A program made the translations under genes and the position numbers. The notes under the pieces were generated by a model. It had not been told where the DNA came from, searched no databases, and saw nothing but the letters and a program-made list of their open reading frames with translations. This document shows, piece after piece, positions 54,595 through 64,000 of a stretch of 64,000 bases of DNA (positions are counted from its first letter, which is position 1; the number at the start of each line of letters is the position of its first letter). The stretch comes from Epiperipatus broadwayi (taxonomy: Eukaryota > Onychophora > Udeonychophora > Euonychophora > Peripatidae), in assembly GCA_028023455.1 (NCBI GenBank), contig JAQFVV010006701.1:372001-436000 (forward strand), given 5' to 3'.

Positions 54595-54976
54595 AAACCA
54601 ACTCAAGCAAAGCATTTATCTAAAAGTTAATTGTTAGAAGAAGATCTGAAACTTTTAGACATCTACATGTCTTTAAAGTCAGCTCTCCAACTGACAAAAT
54701 CATATGGGCCTGAACTTAATTCAGATACTCCATATATTAGTAGGCTTAGCCATTTAATTTAGCCAAAGCCACAAATTAAATGGCTAAGCCTACTAATATA
54801 TATTCAAGAATATTTAAACTATTTAGAATGTTAATATATGGAGTATCTGAATTAAGTTCAGGCCCATATGATTTTTTCAGTTGGAGAGCTGACTTTAAAG
54901 ACATGTAGATGTCTAAAAGTTTCAGATCTTCTTCTAACAATTAACTTTTAGATAAATGCTTTGCTTGAGTTGGTTT
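54595..54976. repeat. Palindrome of F4 terminal-unit ends
   Basis: Ends 'aaaccaactcaagcaaagc' and its complement. The arms meet near 54770-54780 (cttagccatttaattt / aaattaaatggctaag). The right arm has an extra 34 bp near 54815. It directly precedes the F4 hammerhead and matches 6270-6420 in reverse. Confidence 0.8.
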
Positions 54977-54987
54977 TTTAAATCTAA

Positions 54988-55044
54988 TGTCCCAACTCCT
55001 CACTGAAGAGACCCATAGGTCAAACCGGTCTGGGGATGGGGACA
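54988..55044 (+). ncRNA. Hammerhead ribozyme F4, G12 position lost
   Basis: TGTCCC, aact, CCTCA, CTGAAGA, GACC-CATA-GGTC, AAA, palindromic helix III ACCGGT, C17, TGGGG, atg, GGGACA. The outer TGTCCC/GGGACA helix and stem II are perfect. The residue expected as G12 between GGTC and AAA is missing, so cleavage is unlikely. Confidence 0.68.
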
Positions 55045-55222
55045 ATCCAAGATAAAAATGATTTGAATGTCTTCTCTTGTAGTAGCATTTATCATAAAAA
55101 AAAAAAAAAAAAGCTTGTTTAGAGCTATTAGCACGCTCTTAATTTTACATATTTGTAAGTGCAAGCTATATATAAGTCATGTAACATCTGACTTGTTATT
55201 ATTACTATTATATATATATATA
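55045..55222 (+). repeat. F4 unit tail
   Basis: 'gcatttatcataaaa', an A18 run, 'agcttgtttagagct' and 'gtcatgtaacatctgac' match 7230-7340 and 9245-9345 in reverse. It ends in (TA)n at 55208. Confidence 0.6.
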
Positions 55223-55606
55223 GTGTGTGTGTGTGGTGTATTTGGTGCAGGCAAACAGAATACATGACCAAATAACAATTTAGTTATTAAACTATATTAA
55301 ATGGTCAAGATTCAGTGATAATATTAAACATATCAAGTTGAAAACTGTAATTTTACTAATATAAATAATAATGATAACCTTTCTTTACACAGTGTAATAC
55401 TTTATTATATCATACTTTCTAATTATCTAATACATTCAGCTGTCTAACAGACTTCATTAGAGCTGTAATATACACAATATACATATAATTTTATTTATTG
55501 TTTTCACCACTAGCCTAGTTTTTTCCAATGGTGTAATTAGCATTTTTAGTATTTATAAAAAATTTCAAGACCTTTTTAAATACTTATAATATATATAAAC
55601 ATATAT
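55223..55606. other. AT-rich gene-free stretch
   Basis: Nothing recognised. Confidence 0.35.
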
Positions 55607-56033
55607 TTAAACTTCTTTTTATCAGCAATTTCAATCTCTGCCATTAAATAGCAATCTTTAGTATCTCTATAAATAAAGATGATTTCCCCATTATTGATAA
55701 AAGAGGTTGCCTTGACAACAGTTTGAAATTGTTGATTGTTATCTATATTGGGATTGTCTAAGTGTTAACTCATTTCTAATGGTTATATATATATTAGTCT
55801 GAATTCAGAATAGGTTTTATTTACCTGTTCAAAGATATTTATTTAAAACTTTGTTGTATCAATAATTTCAATCTCTGTGGTCAAGATGCAATCTTTAGTC
55901 ACTATATAAGTATATTAGACCATTAATAAAGATGAATTCTACTTTTATTGTTAAAAGGAGGTTGCCTTGATAACAGTTAGATATTGTTATAGATATTGGG
56001 ATTGTCTATGTGTTGACTGGTTTTTAATGATAT
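55607..56033. repeat. Two tandem copies of a 237-bp unit
   Basis: 'aatttcaatctctg', 'gcaatctttag', 'ataaagatga', 'gaggttgccttga' and 'attgggattgtcta' occur twice in order, about 237 bp apart (55607-55800 and 55844-56033). Diverged by roughly a fifth by eye. Confidence 0.7.
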
Positions 56034-57720
56034 ATACATAACAAAAAAAAATTAAGACCCATGGTTCATATGCGTAGCTTTGATTTGTTTCACTGTACTT
56101 TATCAGCGCTTTAATTCTCAAAAAAAAAACTTATATTCAATTGTTCCTTGTTGTTTTGGGGCTAGCACTTCCGCTAAAATTATTATTAATATGCCAAGGA
56201 ATGGTCAGATTAGTTGTTAAGGCAAGAGCAGAATAAAAATGGATAATTTATTTCATTAGTATTGTACCAAATAAATTATAACTTAAACAATAGCTAAATA
56301 CTTTTTACTGAAAACTTTTCTTTCATAATTTATTAAGTTTAACGATTCTAAGAAAATGGAAATATTACAGCACATCGCATTCGCATGCGCATTAGTTTGG
56401 CTCACGCATGCTCACTCACATTCATTTTATATATATACGAAAAAAAAACTTGTCTATTTGTACTGTTATATTTCCATTTCTTTATTTTTTTCAAAACCAC
56501 CACCACTCCTTTCTTAATTCAATAATTCCCCCTCTTTGTTTATTAATTTTATTTTATCCTTTTATATTTTTTCCTCTGAAATCACTCAGAAATGTACAAG
56601 ACTCAACATATATTATTTTAAACTCTTTCAATTATTTAAATAAAATAAAATAAAATAGAATAGAATGATTTATTATTCAGGAGTTTATAAAATTTTGAGC
56701 CCTAAAATGATAAAGTTGATACGTAGTTTATGGACCTCGAAGTCTAGAATTTGTCATTCTTTGTACACACATAATTATCCCTATAAAAGACCTTCACTAT
56801 GTGATTTAATATCGCTGATCTATTTATTATTCTTTTGTACATCAGCCTCTAAAACAATTATTATTTCGGTACCATACTGTCAGGAAGCAGGTTTGAAAGA
56901 CAATGATTTAAAGATTCTCATCTCCATCTTCTCATCGTCCGTGATAAGACGAAAACCTAATATTTCAAACAACATTTTAACATACACAACAGGTACACAA
57001 ATCTAATTTCAAAAATCCCCATATTTTTATCCTGAGTGTTAATATAAAATTATATTTTACTTAACAATTCAATATATATATATAATTATTAATTGCTTAT
57101 TTGTAACAAATTTATTAAAATGATTTTGTTTTATAAATTTATTTAACACTGATAGTATAATTTAGATGAGATTTAAATAAATGTAATTATAGCTAGTAGG
57201 AAGAGAAGTCATGAAATGGCTGTGTTTACTGCAGTCAGATTCTTTGCTTGAAATGTTTACCTAACAATTTATTGAGGATATAATTGTCCTCTGGTGAGAT
57301 CTGATGGCATTTAAAGAAATAAATTACTAACTAAATAAATTGCATTTTATAAAACAGGAGTGGAACGTCTTCCTGCTTATTCAGTACAATTTTGCTAGTT
57401 CCTTCCAACATTAATAAACAAATTTAAAAAATTTCAACATAAAATTTGACATTCCACTCAAATTAATTTTAACAATTGCTATAAAAATAACCTTAGAAGA
57501 TCAAATTAAGGTTTAAAAGCTGTATTATGTGTAATTTTGTTTAGATTTTAAATATTTTTGATTGGTTGTTGAGCATTCAATTAATATAGAGGATTTGATT
57601 TTCTTGTTAAATAAAGCTTTTCAATAATTAGTTTTATGTAATAAAAAATAAAAGATTTAAAATTTATATGTATACAGATTCGTTACAATATATATAAAAT
57701 AAGTAGTATCAAGATGGATT
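56034..57720. other. AT-rich stretch without a supportable gene
   Basis: Open frames at 56408-56653 and 56665-57006 (81 and 113 codons) have no motif I recognise. The second has a less repetitive product and would be the first thing to search, but nothing in the sequence shows it is a gene. Confidence 0.35.
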
Positions 57721-57754
57721 TTTTATTGCTTCTGACTTTTATTTTCATGATCCG

Positions 57755-58660
57755 AAATTAGAATCCAAAACATTGTGGCCTTAGTCCTTTAATGTGTAGG
57801 TATAATACTGCTCCCTGATCCATAATTTGCCTGGGAATTTCTTCTGGCTTAATATGCTGGTGCAGCTTTATCTTAAAATGATAACTGTTCGTGTATATAA
57901 TTGTGGGTGTATCATTGCACAAGATTTGTTTAATATATATGGCTTGTCCAAATGGTTGCACTCTACTTTTGAAATCATGGAAGCTAAACCCAAAATATGC
58001 ATTCTTTATGATTCCTGAACAATAATTTTGCAGATTTTCATCTACAACAATCATTACATATCCACCCATCATTTTTATTTGTGATTTGAATCTCATTTTT
58101 TGATTTTCATTGAAAAATTGTATAGCTATGTACCTTGCGTTTGTATGTTCACCTATCTCTGAGATTGAGTCCCATAAGTTATTTTTCTGTTAGTTTTTGA
58201 TATAATTACTCTTTGTGAAATTTATATAAAGTTAGATTTCTGTCTGTAATTGCGAGCACTAATGATATATTAGAAAAAAATTGTTTAAAAAATTAATATA
58301 ACTTTTTCGGTATGGTATTATTAAACTGGATGTTGATTTCTTGTATTTCTTCTGTCCGGTTATCTTCTGTTTGTTCTGTTAGATGATTAGGTGTCTCATC
58401 TTCATTTTCTATATTTAGTTCAATGATGTCTGTTGAATTAGCTCTCCTGAATCTGCCTATTTGTCCTTCCCCTCCATTTTTTTGTGTTCTCTTGTTGTGG
58501 CTTATGAAAGTTTCCTTGTATAATATTTTCTAATACTGCTTTTTGCGGTTTCATTGCAGCAATATTTGTATAAGATCTTTTTACTTTACTGGCTTCTGCA
58601 ACTGTTTTCACATTTATATCACTATCTTTTTATTAAATACATAGTTGTTTTCTGCAGATG
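57755..58660 (-). pseudogene. LINE ORF1/gag-like fragment, inverted
   Basis: Minus strand from about 58640: KTVAEASKVKRSYTNIAAM, KPQKAVLENI, then a decayed linker, then an open 112-codon stretch (57758-58096) ending VLYLHIKGLRPQCFGF. The ending resembles the entry to a CCHC knuckle (CFxC) in LINE ORF1 or gag-like proteins, cut off at its first cysteine. It stands tail-out and head-to-head with the plus-strand RT relic at 58795, as in an L1-type 5' inversion. The gag-like call rests on pattern only. Confidence 0.4.
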
Positions 58661-58794
58661 CCCTTTCAACTAGATTTTTCTAATGACAAAATATTAAAAA
58701 AAAAAAATCACTTTATTGACAGGTTCTTTTCATCTTACAATCCAGAATCGTCTACACTTTTCAAAATTATAAGATTTTAAAACTATTAATTAGA

Positions 58795-60207
58795 TTTTGT
58801 TTGCCTTTAATGAAGTACATTCAAGAGCTTCTGAAACTAAATCACATTCACAGTGGTCCCCTCTTAGTGCCATATTATTTATTTTATATATAAATACTTT
58901 TTTTGTTCGGCTACAACAGGCATTTGATGGAAAGGAGATTCTGGACATGAGTCAAAAATTGACCTGCATTGCATACATGGATGATATTACAGTTTTCCTG
59001 ATATCAAAAAAGCAGATGCCAAAACTACATATGATTTTAGAAGAATATTCAAAGAAATTTAAACTAGGTTTTAATCCAGAAAAAACAGCAGCATGGACCC
59101 TTTTCATGGGAAGTCCATGTACATCCATCTTTCAGGCAAAACCAGGCTTGTTCCTTGGGTTTCTGTTCCATCTGGGGACTACCGGTATGAGATGACATTT
59201 GCAGAACAAATTGAAAAATGAAATCCAGCAAATAGCAGACTCTCTAGCCAATACCTATATGATGGTATATTCTAAGATTCAATTAATTAACAGTTTGATG
59301 ATGACTAAGATAGTTTATTTTATGCCAGTAGTTGCTTTCTCAAAGGCCTTTATCTCTAAAATTAAGACCATTTGCAGTCAGTTACTATGGTCAAGGAAAG
59401 TTGTGGTGTTATCAATGGCAAAACTATGTCAACCACTGAACAAAAATGGTTTGGGGTTACACGATATTGGTATTTTTGACAAACAGAGAATGAGAAACAA
59501 CATAATTGATATTATTAAACAATTTCCTAAAATTAAGCAGCTCATAGCGGTTGTTCCAATTGATAAACCACCGCCAAAATAATTATCATATTTTGAACAA
59601 TTAATATATCATTGTAAAGAAGAATCAAAAATCCCAGAGCAATTTATTAATAAGTACAAATACTGGGAAATTTATGAATTTATGAAGATAGAACCAATAC
59701 TGGAAATTAATAATAAACAACTGGTTAAAAGGTATAAACGATGGGCCTTAGAATCAAAGTTTTTCAATTTTCTAATAAAACTTAACTTATCTGCATTACC
59801 TACCACATATTTTCTTTGCCATAAATGATTGTATACATCAATTGATCCCTTTTGTGGGTTATGCCATCAAGCTGAGAAAACCTTATCACATCTGATATAT
59901 CTCTGTGAGGGACTTAGGCAGATCAGAAATTTGATAACTATCAATTACAGGAAATCTAATGTAACAATGCATCAATTAATTTCTGCATTTAAAAATGGAT
60001 TAACACCAAGTTTCAGGGCAGCAATCTTTGTGCTCTATGCATACTGGTGTACTAGATGAACCTTCCTAATTGGTAACAATTCCAGGAGACATCCGGCTAT
60101 TTTTTCAAATAAACCTGCAATGATACAGAAAAGGGATAAGATACTGGCCAGACCTGACATGTATGCAGAAACCTGGTCATTACTTAAAATTAAATCAATG
60201 TTATAAT
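58795..60207 (+). pseudogene. L1/Tx1-like LINE RT C-terminal half
   Basis: One reading frame runs 1.4 kb with only four stops (59193, 59580, 59826, 60057) and no frameshift. It enters the RT at motif B (QWSPLSAILFILYIN), has motif C AYMDDIT (Tyr codon at 58974), LGFNPEKTA, then KIQLINSLMMTKIVYF, ICSQLLWSRK, NKNGLGLHDI, and a C-terminal knuckle CGLC...H...C (CX2CX8HX4C) at 59853-59906. The frame closes at 60207. Endonuclease and RT motif A are missing. Clade inferred from the linker and knuckle style. Confidence 0.75.
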
Positions 60208-60704
60208 GGCAAAAATGATAAAAACTCTTAGGAACCAGTATAGTGTGGGCTTTTTTTAGAAAACCTGAAATCTTGAAACCTCAGTGAATTCTGGGAACAT
60301 GACACATTTAAAAGGAACATAGGACCAAAACTTGGGAATTAGCTCCATTAATATCTTTGTAACAAGGACAATTTAGGAACAATTCTCTCCTTCTGCTATA
60401 AGTCATTGATTTTCTAATGGGGTTCAAATGATAAATTATATCATGAACCATTTGAGACATAAAATAAAATTAAAATTGTGTTAAAACATTTGGACTGTTG
60501 ATCTAGGCAGAAAGGACAATCCAGGATATTAAGTTCAATTATATATAAACAAGAACTATGATTTAAGCTCCTGCAAATCCAGAAAGAACTCTAACAAAAA
60601 AGACAATTTAAAGGTAAAAATTTATAATCAACTTGTAGCAGTGAATTTGCTATGTAAATACTGACGTATACTGACATATTCTTTTGAGTCAGTAAAAGGC
60701 CTTT
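60208..60704 (+). other. Probable 3' region of the L1/Tx1-like LINE
   Basis: GC-richer than background, no frame, lies between the coding end at 60207 and the ATC/AAT array. Likely LINE 3' UTR, but there is no second copy here to prove it. Confidence 0.35.
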
Positions 60705-60985
<281 letters not shown>

Positions 60986-63392
60986 TAAAAGCACATAAAA
61001 TAATAATCATTTACAAGTTATATAATCTAGAGTCAGTTAATAAACTTGTAAATAATACTCCTTTTTATCAATCTATTAATTAAATAACAAAATAAATTCT
61101 AACTATAAAAATATAATCTTATAAATGATTATTATGATTTGAAGATTAATACTTTATAAATAATATATATTTTTAGTTCTTAATAAATAATTACTATTAT
61201 TCATTTTTCATGGTTGTTAAAATTAATAAGATATATATAAAATGTTTAATTTTTTTTACTATCATTATAATAATATATTTTATATCTATTTTGATGCTTT
61301 CATTTGTTTTTTTTTCCTTACTTTTTTTACTAGCTAAATCATATATTACGTTTTTTTGCTTTATAAATTGATTTTTTTCAAGCATTTTGTAATCAATAAA
61401 AATATTTTAACATAATTTTCTTTTGAATTTAGATATATTTTTTATTTCTTTTTTTTTTTTTTAGTTTTTTATGACAATAAATTATGCTAAATAAATTTAA
61501 AATCCTTTGAAGTTTCTTTTAAAGAACTTTTCTATTTATTTGATTTTTTTGTTTGTTGTTTTAACATCAAATATCAATATATTATTATCTTTAATAATGT
61601 ATAAAGAAGGATGGGCTAAGTGGCTAGAGAAAAAACCATTTTAAACCTCAAATTTCTTTCCAGAATCTAGAAAACAATTCAAGTATTTACAGAGACTTTT
61701 CAACTTGTATGAAATTTGTAAACAATTAAGTATTAAAAATATAATCTGTAGTAAATTTAAAGAAGAAAAAATATAAAGTAAAAGACATGAGAAAGAAATC
61801 AAAAAGATATTACTAGTATCACTGAAAGAATTAAAGAGACAAATAAAAAGGTATGAATATATCATTAGAAGACAGGACTATATATATATATACACACCTG
61901 GGTCTCATTTTATGCAGATTATTTTAATCCGATTTTGAAGTTATGCGATTCTGTTTCTTCTTAATATTTTTCATATTTCACTATATTTATTAGATATCAA
62001 GAAATTTAAATTATTAATAACTTATTTTGACTTGAAATTTTTTTTTTTTCCAAAAATATAACGTTATATTAGCAGCTAACGTGAATACGGCCTGAAGCTG
62101 TATTTAGAATATTAGCTTCTATGCAAATAACCTCTTTATACTAATGAGTAAGTAATAATAATAGATTTATATGTATGTATGTATGTATAAAAATATCGCA
62201 ATAAATATTAAAAAATTTTAAACTTTTAAAACGTATTTTGTTAGATATTAACAGAAATAAATATTTTTTTAAATTTTTTAAATAAATAATAATGAAGATT
62301 TTATTGATTTTATAAACTGAAAATAATCTTTCTAATGATAATTTATAACCTTTTTGTTTTGATTGGGATCTCATTTTCTTAATATAGAAACAGAAAACCA
62401 TTAACATAGCACAAGACTGAAAGTGGTGCTAGTTGTACATCACATCATGAATCTGATTTCTTACTAGTTCACAAATGAACGCATATTCTCTAATAGTGGT
62501 AATGATTAAAATATGTATGAAAAAATGTAAAATTAATACTGTAGTTAATTAAAAAGTAAAAAAAGTTTTTCTTGTATTAATTTTTTTGAAATATTTGAAA
62601 TTTTTTATTAGTCATACTTTATTTCCTTAGTTTTTTAATGTGGATTTTAAAGTAATTTTTCCTTGTTGTTTTGCTTTTATGTCAATTTCAAAAATTACAG
62701 AACCTATCCCCCATTTTTTAAGGTAAGTTACGTTTATTTTTGTGTGATTTCTTTTGTGTGCATTTTTTGAGGAACATATCTACCGCATAAAATGGGACCC
62801 AAGTGTAATTGAATTATTGAAGTGAATTCCAAGAAATTACAGAAAAGACCAAGTAAAAGCTATATTTAAAATGATTGGATGAACAAAAAGTTTTCTGGAG
62901 TATTATAGAGAATATAACTATGAATTAAAGAACTTGAATAAACCCTGAATGACTACTATTTTTTAAGTGATTGGTTATAATGATGCTCAGTTTTTATGAA
63001 ATGTATATTTATAATCTAAAACTAAAGTGTTGTTTGTCTGGGAAAATGTTTTAGTTTCACTTCCATCTGTCATTGTTACTTTTGTAAACCTATAGCTATT
63101 ATGCCTAACATTTTTAAGTCTAGTCTAATTATTCAGCACAATTCTCATATTAAAATTGATTAAGCCTTGTTCTGAATAAAATTTCAATAAATGTATATAG
63201 AATTTTGTTAGATTGGTTTACATGTAAAATTATGTAATGGACATTTTATTCTATTAAAATTTTATGTTTGTATTTATTATCACAATAGTTTGACATACCC
63301 ATGACTTGAGATACAATTACAGCTTGAAAATTGTTTTAGGCTCTGAGGATTTTCTAATTAACCGTGTTTTGGATAGTTGATTCATAGTTGGT
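60986..63392. other. AT-rich gene-free stretch
   Basis: No coding or repeat family recognised in 2.4 kb; short frames are AT-rich noise. Confidence 0.4.
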
Positions 63393-64000
63393 AACACAAT
63401 ATCATCATCATCATCAACCATTATCAATCCACTGCAGGATGAAGGTCTCTCCAAGTTCAATCCATCTTTTCCAATCTTTAGCTTCTTTTCTCCACATCAC
63501 CTCTGCACACTTTCTTATTTCATCCATCCATCTCACATGTGGTCTCTTTCTGGGTCTTTTACAATCTCTTGGAATCCAGTTTAAAATTTCAATTGTCCAT
63601 CTATTATAATCTCTTCTAGCAATATGTTCAGCCCAATTCCACTTCAGACTTTTAATTTTTTCAATGAGGTCAGTAACACCTGTTTGTTCCCTTACACATA
63701 CATTGCGTTTTGATCTCTTCTTGTTACTCCCAACATGTTTCTCTCCATACTTATTTTAGTGGTTTGAAGTCTCTGTATTGCTCTTCTATTAAGTGTTCAA
63801 GTCTCAGATCCATAAGGAAGAACTGGCAAAACACATTTATTAAAAACCTTTCAAACACATAGGCATATTTCCTTTTAGTATCAAGTTATTTCTATGAAAA
63901 GCACTCCAGCCAAGTTTAATTCTATGATTAATTTCATCCATTATGTTTCCATCTGTATCAATAATCTGACCAAAGTATTTGTAACTTTTAACTTCTTCTA
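63393..64000 (-). pseudogene. RTE-like LINE, continues off window
   Basis: Minus strand, starting at the window edge: EEVKSYKYFGQIIDTDG, MDEINHRIKLGWSAFHRN, LKGNMPMCLK, then after a small deletion and stops, VREQTGVTDLIEKIKSLKW, WAEHIARRDYNRWTIEIL, WIPRDCKRPRKR, HVRWMDEIRKCAEV and ELGETFILQW, ending in (GAT)n. YFGQ and HRIK...GW are the RTE landmarks just downstream of the catalytic core. This copy extends further 5' than any other here, and its upstream part lies beyond 64000. Confidence 0.75.

Noticed and set aside
56665-57006. 113-codon open frame as a gene
   Set aside because: No motif or exon signal I could identify. Kept only as a search suggestion in the feature entry.

Overview
The window looks like intergenic or intronic DNA from an AT-rich animal genome, most likely an invertebrate. 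The signs are the very low GC content, long (TA)n and (GATA)n microsatellites, tRNA-derived SINEs, several non-LTR retrotransposon clades, and Penelope-like elements (PLEs) with GIY-YIG endonucleases. I find no host gene with a convincing coding structure. Every recognisable coding stretch is a decayed retroelement. The species cannot be fixed from the sequence alone.

The main feature is a dense population of hammerhead-ribozyme (HHR) sequences spread across the window in at least six related families. The best are five copies of one family (F1): two in a 761-bp perfect-looking palindrome at 26.05-26.81 kb and three at 36.9-37.8 kb, where two same-sense ribozymes lie exactly 408 bp apart. That is the layout expected of a PLE-derived retrozyme producing a 408-nt self-cleaved monomer. 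Other families (F2 at 15.1, 38.2, 39.4, 39.75 and 41.2 kb; F3 in PLE terminal repeats at 4.1, 5.5, 7.5, 16.2, 28.2 and 33.3-33.5 kb; F4 at 6.2, 9.4 and 55.0 kb) share the plan: stem I, CUGANGA, stem II, GAAA, a very short and often palindromic helix III, cleavage triplet, stem I. Two families (F5 at 40.7/40.9 kb, F6 at 4.8, 46.1 and 46.4 kb) read UUGANAA, a double change that would replace the C3-G8 core pair by U3-A8. PLE bodies (4.4, 5.1-5.5, 7.5-9.0, 46.2 kb) are 5'-truncated and commonly flanked by inverted HHR-bearing terminal repeats, so much of the region is palindromic.

Layout. 0.9-3.1 kb: a TG...CA element of about 1.7 kb plus an inserted MITE (LTR1), probably a solo LTR. 4-9.4 kb: PLE cluster. 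9.6-11.7 kb: LTR2. 12.1-13.3 kb: CR1/Jockey-like LINE remnant interrupted by a SINE with a 13-bp target duplication. 13.4-13.9 kb: RTE-like LINE 3' end. 15-18.4 kb: HHR repeat, PLE terminal repeat, SINE, hAT MITE. 20.1-22.2 kb: LTR3. 25.5-26.0 kb: best RTE-like coding stretch. 26-29.7 kb: F1 palindrome, PLE terminal repeats and a 336-bp tandem/inverted family. 33-38 kb: more HHRs, hAT MITE, SINE, F1 array. 38-41.3 kb: F2/F5 palindromes. 43.7-45.4 kb: LTR4, a full-length inverted copy without the MITE. 46 kb: PLE/F6 palindrome. 48.5-49.1 kb: RTE relic. 49.2-51.7 kb: another TG...CA element in (TA)n. 52.1-52.6 kb: GATA array. 54.6-55.2 kb: palindrome with an HHR. 57.7-60.2 kb: L1/Tx1-like LINE whose ORF1-like part is inverted relative to its RT part. 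60.7 kb: ATC/AAT array. 63.4-64.0 kb: RTE-like copy running off the window.

Nothing here forms an operon or pathway. The parts interact as parasites and hosts: autonomous PLEs would have supplied RT and endonuclease for the HHR-bearing non-autonomous units, LINEs would have mobilised the SINEs, and (TA)n tracts appear to act as shared landing sites.
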